DNA from: an uncultured Phycicoccus sp.
GTDB taxonomy: Bacteria; Actinomycetota; Actinomycetes; Actinomycetales; Dermatophilaceae
Assembly: GCF_947495705.1 (NCBI RefSeq)
Contig: NZ_CANLZR010000002.1
Span: 62,001 to 126,000 of the forward strand
Length of the DNA: 64,000 nucleotides
Direction: 5' to 3'
The translations under genes were made by a program, and so were the position numbers. This document shows, piece after piece, positions 26,215 to 35,631 of the stretch. Position 1 is the first letter of the stretch. Each line of letters starts with the position of its first letter. Under the pieces are notes generated by a model. That model saw only the letters and a program-made list of their open reading frames with translations, ran no database searches and was not told where the DNA came from.

Positions 26215-27414
26215 TCAAGCCCACACGACCCCCATCAGTCCCAGCCAGCACGCGAGGAGGTCCAGCTCGTCGTCGAGCTCGTCCCGGTCGCCTGGGCTTC
26301 CGCGCCCCGGCTCCCACGTGAGGCGGCGGACCCGCAGCACTCCTGCGGCCCGGTCGCTCTTGAGGTCGACCCGCCCGACCAGCTCGTCGCCGACGAGGAA
26401 GGGCAGGACGTAGTAGCCGTGGACGCGCTGCTCCTGCGGGACGTAGATCTCGAGGCGGAAGTCGAAGCCGAACAGCGCCCGGGTCCGGTCCCGCTGCCAG
26501 ACGAGGGAGTCGAACGGCGACAGCAGGGCACGGGCGTTCACCCGGCGGGGCCGGCGGGCGTCCCGGTGCAGGTAGGCCGGCCGACGCCAGCCGTCGACGG
26601 TGGCCGGGAGCAGGACGCCGTCGGCGACGAGCGCCTCGATCGCGGGGCGGGCCTGCTCGGGTCTGAGCCGGAAGTAGTCGCGCAGGCACTGCTCGCTGCC
26701 GACACCGTGGGCGCGCGCCGAGATCTCGACGAGGCGACGGAACGCCTCGTCGTCGGACGGCCGCCGGGCCGGGTCCAGGGCCTCGGCACGCACCCCGGGC
26801 GGCAGCACCCGGGCCGGATGGGCGTAGCGCCGCTCGAACTGGCCGGTCCGCCCGGCGCTGGACAGCTCACCGGCCCAGAACAGGTGCTCGAGCGCGTTCT
26901 TCACCAGTGACCAGTTCCAGCCCCACTCGTCCCGCTCCCGGGGCAGGTCGTGAGCAAGCGCGGCCTCCACCTCACGGCTCGTCATCGGCCCCCGGGCCGT
27001 CACCTCGGCGCGGACGACGTCGACGAGCTCGGGGTGGTCGCGGGCCACCCTCCGCATCCCGCCCCACGCGTCGTCGCGCGCCCGCCGCATCCGGAAGTCC
27101 AGCAGCGGCCAGGCCGCCGGCGCCACGAGCGAAGCCTCGTGCGCCCAGTACTCGACCACGCGTCGGGGCGCGGTGTCGCGGGCCCGGTCGAGGAGCGCGC
27201 GGTCGTACGGCCCGAGCCGAGAGAAGAACGGCAGGTAGTGGCTGCGGACGACGACGTTGACGCTGTCGATCTGGACGACGGCGACCGTGTCGATGACCCG
27301 CTGCACGTCCCGGATGCCGGGACGCTCGGGCCGCGGGCGGGCGAAGCCCTGCGCGGCGAGGGCGACCCGGCGCGCGGCGGGGCGGGAGAGCCGGACCGGG
27401 GCCCGGTCAGCCAT
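26215..27414 (-). CDS. YcaQ/AlkX-like winged-helix DNA glycosylase
   Basis: A 399-residue HTH_42-family protein. The N-terminus shows [31 protein letters not shown], the family hallmark with Q48-I-D50, a Q-x-D type catalytic motif as in the YcaQ-like branch. Then [12 protein letters not shown], a helical winged-helix region, and the C-terminal [29 protein letters not shown] and [26 protein letters not shown]. coli YcaQ removes bulky N-alkyl adducts and unhooks interstrand crosslinks. The ATG overlaps the response-regulator gene by 8 bases, so translation is coupled; the pairing is unusual. Confidence 0.85.
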   Translation of the reverse strand: MADRAPVRLSRPAARRVALAAQGFARPRPERPGIRDVQRVIDTVAVVQIDSVNVVVRSHYLPFFSRLGPYDRALLDRARDTAPRRVVEYWAHEASLVAPAAWPLLDFRMRRARDDAWGGMRRVARDHPELVDVVRAEVTARGPMTSREVEAALAHDLPRERDEWGWNWSLVKNALEHLFWAGELSSAGRTGQFERRYAHPARVLPPGVRAEALDPARRPSDDEAFRRLVEISARAHGVGSEQCLRDYFRLRPEQARPAIEALVADGVLLPATVDGWRRPAYLHRDARRPRRVNARALLSPFDSLVWQRDRTRALFGFDFRLEIYVPQEQRVHGYYVLPFLVGDELVGRVDLKSDRAAGVLRVRRLTWEPGRGSPGDRDELDDELDLLACWLGLMGVVWA

Positions 27415-28120
27415 CCGTGGGCATGAGGCGCTGGCGGTGGGCGTACACCGCGGCCTCGACCCGGGAGTGCAGGTGCAGCTTCTCGAGGATGTTCCGCACG
27501 TGGTTCTTCACGGTGTTCTCGGCGATGCCGAGGTCGTCGGCGATCTCGCGGTTCACCAGCCCCCGGGCGACGAGCCGGAGCACCTCGACCTCGCGGTCGG
27601 TGAGCCGGACGTGCTCGCCGGCGGCCGGCTCGGTCTCGTGGCTCAGCCGGGTGAACTCCTGGAGCAGGGTCGCGGCCATCCCGGGCGGGATGATCGCCTG
27701 CCCGTCGTGCACCCGCCGGATGGCGTCGGCGACCTCCTCACCCGGCAGGTCCTTGAGCAGGTACCCGCTGGCGCCGGCCTTGACGGCCTCGAAGAGGTCC
27801 CCCTCGTCGTCGCTCATGGTGAGCATGAGGATGCGGACCTCCGGGACGAGCGCATGGAGGCGCCGGCACGCCTCGATCCCCCCGACCCCGGGCATCCGCA
27901 CGTCCATGAGCACGACGTCCGGCTTCAGCCGGACGCACAGCTCCACGGCTTCGTCACCGTTGCTCGCCTGCCCCACCACCCGGGCGACGCCATCGAGCTC
28001 GACGACCACGGCCATGCCCTGGCGGTACATGGCGTGGTCGTCGGCGATGGCCACCCGGATGACCCCCGGTACGCGACTGTCGTCGCGACCGGGGGTTCGT
28101 TCATCCCTCGACATGTCCAC
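27407..28120 (-). CDS. NarL/FixJ-type response regulator (no kinase beside it)
   Basis: A 237-residue regulator. The receiver domain has the acidic pocket [11 protein letters not shown] (Asp27-Asp28), phospho-acceptor Asp73 in [13 protein letters not shown], and the conserved lysine in [11 protein letters not shown] LuxR-type HTH follows: [43 protein letters not shown] (in parts). The start is uncertain: GTG at 28120 or ATG at 28114, neither with a good ribosome site. No kinase is adjacent. It overlaps the DNA glycosylase start by 8 bp and lies just downstream of hpf, so it may share that transcript. Confidence 0.88.
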   Translation of the reverse strand: MDMSRDERTPGRDDSRVPGVIRVAIADDHAMYRQGMAVVVELDGVARVVGQASNGDEAVELCVRLKPDVVLMDVRMPGVGGIEACRRLHALVPEVRILMLTMSDDEGDLFEAVKAGASGYLLKDLPGEEVADAIRRVHDGQAIIPPGMAATLLQEFTRLSHETEPAAGEHVRLTDREVEVLRLVARGLVNREIADDLGIAENTVKNHVRNILEKLHLHSRVEAAVYAHRQRLMPTDG

Positions 28121-28177
28121 GGGCCTATCGTCGCAGGTAGAAAGCGCGATGGACAGTCCTGGGCGGATGACCGGGTG

Positions 28178-28834
28178 TCAGGACGCCGCGGCCCGCACGT
28201 CGTCGGTGCCGGCCGGGTCCCCGACCTCGAGGGTGCCGTCGAGGTCGAGGTGGAGCACCCCGTAGGACCACCCGCGTCGCCGGTACAGCACACTCGCGCG
28301 GTCGGTGTCGACGTCGTGGAAGAGGTAGAAGTCGTGCCCGACGGCCTCCATCTCGGCGAGCGCCTCGGTGAGCGACATCGGCGCCGACCGGTGCACCTTC
28401 TCGCGGACCTCGATCGGCGAGTCGCCGAAGGGGCCCTCCTCGACCGTGTCGGAGTGGGAGTGGTCGGTCTCGAGCGGGGTCTGGATCCGGGCCGTGGCGC
28501 GCGCCACCGACTCGGGGATCTTGCGGCCGCGGTGGACCTGCCGCCGGTCGCTGCGCCGCCTGAGCCGCTCCATGAGCTTGTCGACGACGACGTCGAGCGC
28601 GGCGTACTTGTCGTCCGCACACGCCTCGGCCCGCACGACGGGGCCCTTGGCGTAGCAGGTGATCTCGACGCGGTCGCAGGCCTTGGCCTGGCGGCGGTTG
28701 GGCTCGTGACTGACCTTCACCTCGACGCGCCGCGTCCGGGGCTCGAGCTGGGTGACCTTCCCCAGCTTCTCCTCGATGTGGTCGCGGAAACGGTCGGAGA
28801 CGTTCAGGTGCCGTCCGGTGACAACAATGTCCAT
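28178..28834 (-). CDS. hpf: Long-form ribosome hibernation promoting factor
   Basis: A 218-residue HPF-long. The N-terminal S30AE/YfiA domain (residues 1-105) starts MDIVVTGRHLNVSDRFRDHIEEKLGKV; a linker follows and then the C-terminal dimerisation domain (SLTEALAEMEAVGHDFYLFHDVDTDRASVLYRRRGWSYGVLHL, in parts). In stationary phase it joins two 70S ribosomes into inactive 100S dimers. The ATG at 28834 is preceded by GAGGAGGACC. A TTGTGG-17-TAGCGT promoter gives an ~80-base leader. Its place between comFC and secA is conserved in actinobacteria. Confidence 0.95.
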   Translation of the reverse strand: MDIVVTGRHLNVSDRFRDHIEEKLGKVTQLEPRTRRVEVKVSHEPNRRQAKACDRVEITCYAKGPVVRAEACADDKYAALDVVVDKLMERLRRRSDRRQVHRGRKIPESVARATARIQTPLETDHSHSDTVEEGPFGDSPIEVREKVHRSAPMSLTEALAEMEAVGHDFYLFHDVDTDRASVLYRRRGWSYGVLHLDLDGTLEVGDPAGTDDVRAAAS

Positions 28835-28922
28835 ACGGTCCTCCTCATGCACGGTGATGTGGGGGCTCAGCGCGGATCCGGCGTCAGTGGCACCACCTCC
28901 CGAGAACGGGGTCCATACCCAG

Positions 28923-28951
28923 ACGCTAGCCAACGCGGGGGTGCCCCACAA
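28923..28951 (-). promoter_or_regulatory. hpf promoter TTGTGG-17-TAGCGT
   Basis: On the minus strand, -35 TTGTGG (28951-28946) and -10 TAGCGT (28928-28923) are 17 bp apart. The predicted start near 28916 leaves about 80 untranslated bases before the hpf ATG. Confidence 0.6.
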
Positions 28952-28972
28952 CCGAGAGTACGGACTCGCAGG

Positions 28973-29698
28973 TCACCGGTGGGGGGTAGCGGCCACGGTG
29001 GCCGCGGCGACGTGCCGCGCCCCGGCTGCGCGCAGTGCGCGGGCGGCCTCGGCGAGGGTGGCCCCGGTGGTGACGACGTCGTCGAGCAGCAGGCATCCAG
29101 CGCCGTCGACCAGGCCTCGGCGGCCCGGCCGCACCGCGAGTGCCCCGGCGAGGTTGGCGCCTCGCGCGGCCCGCCCGAGGCCGCTCTGGTCGGCGACCCG
29201 CCGGGTGTGGCGGAGCACGTCGCCGAGGACGAGGGCGTCGGGGTCGACGGCCGTCGCCGCGGCCTCCGCGAGGGCCGCCACGGGGTCGCCACCCCGGCGC
29301 CTACGGGCGGCACCGGAGCACGGGACGGGCACGACGAGCACCTCGCTCCCCCGCCCGCGCAGGGTGCGGAGCCCGTCGTCCTCGGCGAGGGCCCGGACGA
29401 GAGCGGATGCGAGCAGCGGCGCGAGGACGGCCCGCAGGTCGCGCCGGTCGCCGTCCTTGTGGGCGGTCACCGCGGCCCGGACGGGACCCTCCAGCACCGT
29501 GGCCGACCAGGTGCGCGGCGCCCCCGGCGCCATCGAGGACCCGAGCGGCGGCACGGGGGGCGGCGGGCGGCGGGCGGCACCCCGGCACGCGCCGCACCAC
29601 GGGTGCCCGGCCCGGCCGCACCCCGCGCACCGGGCGGGCAGCACGAGCCTGGCGGCGGCGCGGGCGGTGCGGGCCAGCCCACCGATGACGTGGTCCAT
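28973..29698 (-). CDS. comFC: ComF-family phosphoribosyltransferase-like protein
   Basis: A 241-residue ComFC/GntX-type protein. The N-terminal zinc site is ARCAGCGRAGHPWCGACRGA (two CxxC pairs). The C-terminal PRTase fold has VLVVPVPCSGAARRRRGGDP, RVADQSGLGRAARGANLAGAL and the PRPP loop CLLLDDVVTTGATL. In naturally transformable bacteria ComFC helps take up DNA; in actinobacteria the role is unproven. It stands between lpqB and hpf as in M. tuberculosis (Rv3242c). The ATG at 29698 gives the family length. Confidence 0.92.
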   Translation of the reverse strand: MDHVIGGLARTARAAARLVLPARCAGCGRAGHPWCGACRGAARRPPPPVPPLGSSMAPGAPRTWSATVLEGPVRAAVTAHKDGDRRDLRAVLAPLLASALVRALAEDDGLRTLRGRGSEVLVVPVPCSGAARRRRGGDPVAALAEAAATAVDPDALVLGDVLRHTRRVADQSGLGRAARGANLAGALAVRPGRRGLVDGAGCLLLDDVVTTGATLAEAARALRAAGARHVAAATVAATPHR

Positions 29699-29796
29699 GC
29701 CCTCCAGGCTGCGCGGCCGGGCCGCGGCGTGCCACAGGTGTGCCCGGGGTGTGGACAGCGAGCGGGAACCCCTGACGGGATGTGGACGACGGACGG

Positions 29797-31566
29797 TCAG
29801 CCGGCAGCCGAGGCCAGGTCGTCGGCGGGGCCGCTGTCGACCCACCGCGGCCCGGACCGCATGAACAGCCGCCCCTCGTCGGTGACGACGTACAGGTTCC
29901 GCTCGCCGCCCGTCGTCGCGACCTCCAGCGCCCCGTCGACCTCCTCGAGGGCGGTCAGCTCGCCGCCGACCGAGAGCAGGGTCGGGCGCGGGTCGGCACC
30001 GCGGATCGCCGCGACCGTCGCGAGGGTCTGGTCGTCGAGCCACACCAGCCCCCGGGCCGACGCGAAGCCCACCCCGAGCCGCAACGGCGCGGAGAGCCGC
30101 TGCGGCCGGTCCGCCTCGTCCCGCTGGATCCCCGCCAGGTCGACCCGGGGACTGCGGCCCGCCATCGTCGTCGACAGCACGGCCACCCGGTCGCCGTCGG
30201 CGGCGACGCGGACCTCGACGACGCGACGCCCCTGGAGCCAGGGCGCGACCACCGGGCTGGGGGCTGCCCTGGCCTCGTCGGAGGCGTCGGACCGGGCGTC
30301 GACGACGAAGAGCCGGTCCTCGGACGAGCGGACCGCTCCCACCCAGAGGAACCCACGCCGGTCGTACGCCGGGGCGGAGACCCGCGTCCCGAGGCCGGGG
30401 ACCTCGCTGCGGGCGCCGGCTCGCCAGCGCGAGACGCCGTCGCCGTCGGGGTCGACCGCGGCGAGCTCGGCGCCGTCCGCGGAGAGCGCCAGGTGCGAGT
30501 ACCCCTCGGGGACGGCCGGATAGTCCGAGGTGGGAGGGCCCGCCTGCCTCCCCTGCTCCTGGGCGTTGGCCCCCGGGTCGAACACGGAGACCTCCGAGCC
30601 GCGGCGCACCACGGGCTTGGTCGTCGAGGTGTCCGGCGCGGGGGCCGGGAAGCCGACCCTGCTGAGCGTCGAGACCGGCCCGGCCACCCCGTCGAGATCC
30701 ACCGGGACTCCGTCGACGGCCAGTGTCACCGCCGACACCGCCGGGTCCTGGGTCAGGGTCGTGACGAACTGGGCCCACAGGTTCTGCCGGGTCGCCTGGC
30801 CCGGCTCGAGGCTGCCCGCGATGAGGTTGACCTCGGCGACGCCGTTCTCGACCGAGACCGCGTCCCCGAGCAGCCGGGCGCCGACCGGGACCGCGGACAC
30901 GGCGGCCCCCTGGAGGAAACCGGGGACGGGGTCGATCTGGGCCCGGGCGAGCCGGGCGGCCAGCCGGTCCAGCGGGAACCACCGCACGTCCGGCACCGTC
31001 GCGCGCCGGCTCAGCGAGACGTAGTGCACCGCGAAGGGCCGGACGAGCCGCGGCACGTCGCTGCGCTTGATCCAGCGCCCGAAGGTCTCGGGCAGGCCGT
31101 CGACACGCCACTCCCCGTTGACGGAGGTCAAGGAGAACGTCGAGGTCACCGTCGTGCCCGGCAGCGCCGCCTCGTACCGCCCGGAGGCGCTGACCGTCCC
31201 CGCGACCCGCACCGTCAGCGCGACCGTGGCCGGGTCGACCTGGGTGACGGTGGGCGCATCGTCACCGCTCTGGAGGACCAGGGTGCGGTCGGGGTTCCAC
31301 GCCTCGCTGGCCGAGGCGGTGAGGAACCGCCGGGCCGTCTCGTACGCCCCGTCGCTGGCGGCCCCGGCGCGGATGAAGCCGAGGACGATGCCTTCCTGGC
31401 CGGCCCCGGGCTGGGGACCGGGGAAGAACTGCCGCAGCTCGATGCTCTCGCCCGAGCCCACCTCGAGGCCCGAGCGCACCGGCCCGCTGCTCGCCAGGCC
31501 GCCGCACCCCGCCAGCAGGGCACCGACGAGCACGGCCGCCAGGGCGGTGAGCCGGCGCCCGCGCAT
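29797..31566 (-). CDS. lpqB: Lipoprotein LpqB, partner of MtrAB
   Basis: A 589-residue lipoprotein. The signal ends in the lipobox LLAGC followed by GGLASSGPVRSG. An N-terminal GerMN-type domain (about residues 40-310) precedes a beta-propeller-like C-terminal region (SHLALSADGAELAAVDPDGDGVSRW; GLVWLDDQTLATVAAIRG). In mycobacteria LpqB is anchored outside the membrane, contacts the sensor MtrB and tunes MtrA phosphorylation, cell division and drug resistance. The ATG shares one base with the mtrB stop (TGATG), so the two are coupled. Confidence 0.95.
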   Translation of the reverse strand: MRGRRLTALAAVLVGALLAGCGGLASSGPVRSGLEVGSGESIELRQFFPGPQPGAGQEGIVLGFIRAGAASDGAYETARRFLTASASEAWNPDRTLVLQSGDDAPTVTQVDPATVALTVRVAGTVSASGRYEAALPGTTVTSTFSLTSVNGEWRVDGLPETFGRWIKRSDVPRLVRPFAVHYVSLSRRATVPDVRWFPLDRLAARLARAQIDPVPGFLQGAAVSAVPVGARLLGDAVSVENGVAEVNLIAGSLEPGQATRQNLWAQFVTTLTQDPAVSAVTLAVDGVPVDLDGVAGPVSTLSRVGFPAPAPDTSTTKPVVRRGSEVSVFDPGANAQEQGRQAGPPTSDYPAVPEGYSHLALSADGAELAAVDPDGDGVSRWRAGARSEVPGLGTRVSAPAYDRRGFLWVGAVRSSEDRLFVVDARSDASDEARAAPSPVVAPWLQGRRVVEVRVAADGDRVAVLSTTMAGRSPRVDLAGIQRDEADRPQRLSAPLRLGVGFASARGLVWLDDQTLATVAAIRGADPRPTLLSVGGELTALEEVDGALEVATTGGERNLYVVTDEGRLFMRSGPRWVDSGPADDLASAAG

Positions 31567-33218
31567 CACAGGTCCTTCGGGCTCAGGGGCAGCGGGGACC
31601 CGTGCAGCGTGCCGCCCGCCGCACGCGGCAGGGTGAGCCGGAAGCGGGACCCGACCCCCGGCTCGCCCCAGGCCTGGAGCCACCCGTTGTGCAGCCGGGC
31701 GTCCTCGAGCGAGATCGACAGGCCGAGCCCGGTGCCGCCGGTGGTACGGGCCCGGGCCGGGTCCGCCCGCCAGAAGCGGGTGAACACGTTCGCCGCGTCG
31801 CCCGGACGCAGCCCGACGCCGTGGTCCTCGACGACGACCGCGACCGCGTCGTCGGCGACCCCGACGTGGACGTCGACGGGGCGGCCCTCGCCGTGCTCGA
31901 CGGCGTTGACGACGAGGTTGCGCAGGATGCGCTCGACCCGCCGCTCGTCGACCTCGACCTCGGCGGGGCCGGGGGCGTGGATCGTCACGGTGCTCCCGCG
32001 CCGCTCGGCGAGCGGGCCTGCTGCGGCGACGACCCGCTCGAGTGTGCCCACGAGGTCGACCGGCTCGACGTCCAGGGCGGCGGCGCCGGCGTCGAAGCGG
32101 CTGATCTCGAGGAGGTCGGCGAGGAGCTCCTCGAACCGGTCGAGCTCGCCGGCCAGCAGCTCGGCGGAGCGGGAGACCGAGGGCTCGGCGAAGCCCTCGC
32201 GGCTGGAGTGGATGACGTCGACCGCCATCCGGATCGTCGTGAGCGGGGTCCGCAGCTCGTGCGAGACGTCGGAGACGAACCGCTGCTGGACCGCCGATAG
32301 TCCCTCGAGCTGGCGGATCTGGGACTGGAGGCTGTCGGCCATGTTGTTGAACGACGTCGCGAGGAGCGCGAGGTCGTCCTCGCCGCGCGCCGGCATCCGC
32401 TCGTTGAGCCGGCCGGCGGACAGCCGCTGCGCCACCTCCCCCGCCCGGCGGACCGGGGTGACGACCTGGCGGGTCACGACCCAGGCGACCGCGCCCACGA
32501 GGAGGGTGAGGATGACCCCGGCGATGAGGAACGCCCGGCCGATGAGGTCCATCGTCGCGACCTCCTGCTCCATCGGGAAGATGAAGTACAGGTCGTGCGG
32601 CCCGGCGTTCGGCACCTGCACGACGCTGCCGACGACGACGGCGGGCACGTCCCGGCCGCCGACGGTCACCTCGGTGAGCTGGGTCTGCAGCCGGGTCGGC
32701 TGCGCCGCGACCGCCTGCTGGAGCTCGGTGCTGACGACGGATAGGTCGAGGGCCCCGCTCGTGACGCTGGCGAGGACGACGTCGCTCTGGTTCTCGAGCG
32801 ACCGGCTCATGACGACGTACCGGGTGGGGTCGGGCCCGGGGGCGCTGAGGATCCGGCCCATGATGTCGCGCGCGGACTGGTTGAGCTCGTCGACGGTGGT
32901 CGAGGTGGACCCGTCCCAGTAGGTCTGGGCCTGGGCGGTCAGGGCCAGGGCCTCCTGCTGCGAGCTCTCGACGCGGCTGCGTTCGAGGCCCGAGGCGATC
33001 TGCGCGTGCAGCACCGAGCCGAGGATCGACACGACGAGCAGGCCGAGCAGCATCGTCGTCGTGACGACCCGCAGCCGCAGCGACTGCCGCCACCGCCGGC
33101 GCAGGGCCACGAGCCCTGCCCGCACGGCGCGCCCGGCCTCGCCCAGCGAGCGGCCCGCGTGGGTGAGCCGGAGGCGCGTCGCCGTGGGACGTACGCCGAG
33201 GCCGGCCGAGCCGGACAC
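31566..33218 (-). CDS. mtrB: Sensor histidine kinase MtrB
   Basis: A 550-residue membrane kinase: N-terminal basic region, TM1 (VVTTTMLLGLLVVSILGSVL, about residues 51-70), an extracellular domain of about 160 residues, TM2 (AFLIAGVILTLLVGAVAWVV), HAMP, the HisKA box FVSDVSHELRTPLTTIRMAVDV, and HATPase with N-box RILRNLVVNAVEHGEG and G-boxes EDHGVGL and GGTGLGLSI. It pairs with MtrA to control cell wall, division and osmotic response genes. The GTG start lies 2 bases after the mtrA stop, with lpqB directly behind. Confidence 0.97.
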   Translation of the reverse strand: MSGSAGLGVRPTATRLRLTHAGRSLGEAGRAVRAGLVALRRRWRQSLRLRVVTTTMLLGLLVVSILGSVLHAQIASGLERSRVESSQQEALALTAQAQTYWDGSTSTTVDELNQSARDIMGRILSAPGPDPTRYVVMSRSLENQSDVVLASVTSGALDLSVVSTELQQAVAAQPTRLQTQLTEVTVGGRDVPAVVVGSVVQVPNAGPHDLYFIFPMEQEVATMDLIGRAFLIAGVILTLLVGAVAWVVTRQVVTPVRRAGEVAQRLSAGRLNERMPARGEDDLALLATSFNNMADSLQSQIRQLEGLSAVQQRFVSDVSHELRTPLTTIRMAVDVIHSSREGFAEPSVSRSAELLAGELDRFEELLADLLEISRFDAGAAALDVEPVDLVGTLERVVAAAGPLAERRGSTVTIHAPGPAEVEVDERRVERILRNLVVNAVEHGEGRPVDVHVGVADDAVAVVVEDHGVGLRPGDAANVFTRFWRADPARARTTGGTGLGLSISLEDARLHNGWLQAWGEPGVGSRFRLTLPRAAGGTLHGSPLPLSPKDL

Positions 33219-33220
33219 GA

Positions 33221-33898
33221 TCAGCCCTTACCCGCCTTGTAGCCGACCCCGCGCACGGTCACGACGATCTCGGGGTGTTCCGGGTCGTGCTCGATCTTGG
33301 ACCGCAGGCGCTGCACGTGGACGTTGACGAGCCGGGTGTCGCCGGCGTGCCGGTAGCCCCAGACCTGCTCGAGGAGCACCTCACGGGTGAACACCTGCCA
33401 CGGCTTGCGGGCGAGCGCGACGAGCAGGTCGAACTCGAGCGGGGTCAGCGAGAGCGGGGCCCCGTCGCGGGTCACCGAGTGCCCGGCCACGTCGACCTCG
33501 AGGTCGCCGATCGTCAGGCGTTCGGGCTCCGGCTCGTCCCCGCGGCGCAGCCGGGCCCGCACCCGGGCGATGAGCTCCTGGGGCTTGAAGGGCTTGACGA
33601 CGTAGTCGTCGGCCCCGGACTCGAGACCGACGACGACGTCGACGGTGTCGGTGCGCGCGGTGAGCATGACGATGGGGACGCCGGACTCAGCCCGGATCTG
33701 GCGGCACACCTCGAGGCCGTCGATGCCCGGGAGCATGACGTCGAGGAGCACGAGGTCGGGCCGGTAGTGGCGGAACACGTCCATCGCCGACGAGCCGTCG
33801 GCGACGTGCTCGGAGTCCAGGCCTTCTGAGCGCAGCACGATGCCCAGCATCTCGGCGAGCGCCAGATCGTCGTCGACGACGAGCACGCGTCCCTTCAC
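33221..33898 (-). CDS. mtrA: OmpR-family response regulator MtrA
   Basis: A 225-residue regulator very close to mycobacterial and corynebacterial MtrA. The receiver has VLVVDDDLALAEML, phospho-acceptor Asp53 (LLDVMLPGIDGLEVC), and KPFKPQELIARVRARLRR. The winged-helix effector has LTPLEFDLLVALARKPWQVFTREVLLEQVWGYRHAGDTRLVNVHVQRLRSKIE (in parts). GTG start. It heads the mtrA-mtrB-lpqB operon, with its promoter in the 117-bp gap shared with the divergent Tad-side kinase gene. In M. tuberculosis tmk and sahH flank it; here they do not. Confidence 0.98.
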   Translation of the reverse strand: MKGRVLVVDDDLALAEMLGIVLRSEGLDSEHVADGSSAMDVFRHYRPDLVLLDVMLPGIDGLEVCRQIRAESGVPIVMLTARTDTVDVVVGLESGADDYVVKPFKPQELIARVRARLRRGDEPEPERLTIGDLEVDVAGHSVTRDGAPLSLTPLEFDLLVALARKPWQVFTREVLLEQVWGYRHAGDTRLVNVHVQRLRSKIEHDPEHPEIVVTVRGVGYKAGKG

Positions 33899-34003
33899 TC
33901 CGTCTCGTCCTTCCCCAGGTCACATCGGTTGCGGCGAGCCAATCATCACACAGCACCGTGGACTAGCCCCCCTGATTCGGGGTGGCGGGCCGCCTTGCCC
34001 ACG

Positions 34004-34009
34004 TACCCT
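34004..34009 (+). promoter_or_regulatory. Leaderless -10 element (TACCCT) for the Tad-side kinase
   Basis: TACCCT stands six bases before the GTG at 34016 with no Shine-Dalgarno sequence. It shares a 117-bp gap with the mtrA promoter, so the two could be co-regulated. Confidence 0.55.
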
Positions 34010-34015
34010 GAGCAC

Positions 34016-35614
34016 GTGGCCCGTACCTTCTCCCTGCTGAGGACGGACGCATCGGCGAAGATCCGCCTGGCCTTCGCGGTGCTCAGCATCTTCCTCGCCG
34101 TCGCGACGCAGTCCTTCGTCGTCGTCCTGCCGTGGTTCCTCCTCGTCGTGGTCCTCGACCTCGTCGTCGACGCGCTCGACCGGATGCCCATCGCGCGGCA
34201 GGGCCTGCTCGACTCCGTCGTCCTCACGCTGCTGGCCCTGGCCGCCGGCGCCGCGGGCACCGGCTACGCGACCACCGGCATCGGCGCCGCCCTGCTCATC
34301 CTCATCCCGGCGTACCACTTCGGCACCCGCTTCGGCCGGGCCGGCTACCTGTTCGCCGCCGTCGTCGCCGGCCTCGCCTTCGCCGCGGTGCTGGCCAGCC
34401 CGGCGAGCCGGGCCGAGTACGTGGGCGCCGGCTTCCTCGCGTGGGTCGCCGCGGCACTCGTCCTCGGCGCGCTCGGTTCCTGGAACCAGCGGCTCATCTT
34501 TGAGCAGGAGCTCGACGACGCGGACCCGGCTGCCCGCGAGGCGATCCAGCTGATCGAGCGGCTCCACGACCTGTCCGAGGAGATGGCCACCGGGCTCGAC
34601 GCCCCGGCGGGCGCCACCCTCGCGCTCGACCTGCTGTCGGCCGAGGTGCCCTCGGCCCGCAGCGCCGTGCTCGTCTCCTCCGACGCCGAGCACCTCGTGC
34701 CGGTCGCCCTCCGCGGGTCGACGCGCGCGCCATGGCACCTCGCCGACGCGCTCTCCCAGATCCTCACGTCCAACGCCGCCAGCTGGAAGCCCACCGAGGT
34801 GCCGTTCGAGGACGAGCTCGGTCCTCGTCTGGCGCTCGTCGTCCCGTTCGCCTACGGCACCGGCCCCACCACGGTCGTCATCGTCGAGCGCAGCGTCGAG
34901 CACGGCTTCACCGAGGCCGAGCGGCGAGCGGTGTCCGAGGTGACCAAGCGGCTCGCGCCCACCGTCCAGGCCGGTCTTCTCTTCGGCAACCTGCGGCAGT
35001 ACGCCAGTCTCGAGGAGCGCAACCGGATCGCCCGCGACATCCACGACGGCATCGCCCAGGAGCTGGCAGCGCTCGGCTACCAGATCGACGCCCTGCGCGC
35101 CCAGTCCGGGCCGCCCGGGACCCACGTCCGGGACGCCCTCGACGGCCTGCGCGAGCGCCTGAGCGAGGCGATGGCCGACCTGCGGCTGCACATCACGGAC
35201 CTGCGGGTCGCCGAACGGCCGGGCTCCGGCCTCGGCGCGGTCCTCGGCGCCGCCGTGCAGAGCTTCGGCAGCATGACCGGGGTCCGCACGACCATCACCG
35301 TCAGTGAGGGCCGGCGCCGACTGGACCCGCGCGTCGAGATGCTCGTGCACCGCCTCGTCATGGACGTGCTCGCCGACGCCCAGGCCTCCGGGGCCCGCAA
35401 CGCCTGGGTCAGCCTCAGCAGCTCGGTCGTCGGGCCGGCCAACGTCGACGTCTCGCACGACGGCGACCCCAAGCGGGCTCGACGCACCTATTCGGCGCCG
35501 TCGATCGGAGAGCTCGGCGGGACACTCCACGTGCGCAACGAGTCGAACGGCCGGTTGACCGTTAGCCTGAGCGTCGAGGAGCCCAGCCCCGTCGGGGCGA
35601 GCCGGGCTACCTGA
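34016..35614 (+). CDS. Membrane sensor kinase beside the Tad locus, ATP-binding domain degenerate
   Basis: A 532-residue protein. Residues 1-155 hold about five to six membrane helices, then a GAF-like region (about 185-325; LDLLSAEVPSARSAVLVSSDAEHLVPVAL) and a HisKA_3 dimerisation helix: LEERNRIARDIHDGIAQELAALGYQ with His343. The C-terminal part should be a HATPase but shows no N-box asparagine (VHRLVMDVLADAQASGARNAW) and no intact G-boxes (DVSHDGDPKRARR). Kinase activity from its own ATP site is therefore doubtful. It ends 17 bases before the LuxR-type response regulator and divides MtrAB from the Tad genes. Confidence 0.85.
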   Translation: MARTFSLLRTDASAKIRLAFAVLSIFLAVATQSFVVVLPWFLLVVVLDLVVDALDRMPIARQGLLDSVVLTLLALAAGAAGTGYATTGIGAALLILIPAYHFGTRFGRAGYLFAAVVAGLAFAAVLASPASRAEYVGAGFLAWVAAALVLGALGSWNQRLIFEQELDDADPAAREAIQLIERLHDLSEEMATGLDAPAGATLALDLLSAEVPSARSAVLVSSDAEHLVPVALRGSTRAPWHLADALSQILTSNAASWKPTEVPFEDELGPRLALVVPFAYGTGPTTVVIVERSVEHGFTEAERRAVSEVTKRLAPTVQAGLLFGNLRQYASLEERNRIARDIHDGIAQELAALGYQIDALRAQSGPPGTHVRDALDGLRERLSEAMADLRLHITDLRVAERPGSGLGAVLGAAVQSFGSMTGVRTTITVSEGRRRLDPRVEMLVHRLVMDVLADAQASGARNAWVSLSSSVVGPANVDVSHDGDPKRARRTYSAPSIGELGGTLHVRNESNGRLTVSLSVEEPSPVGASRAT

Positions 35615-35631
35615 AGACCGTAGGAGGGTCC

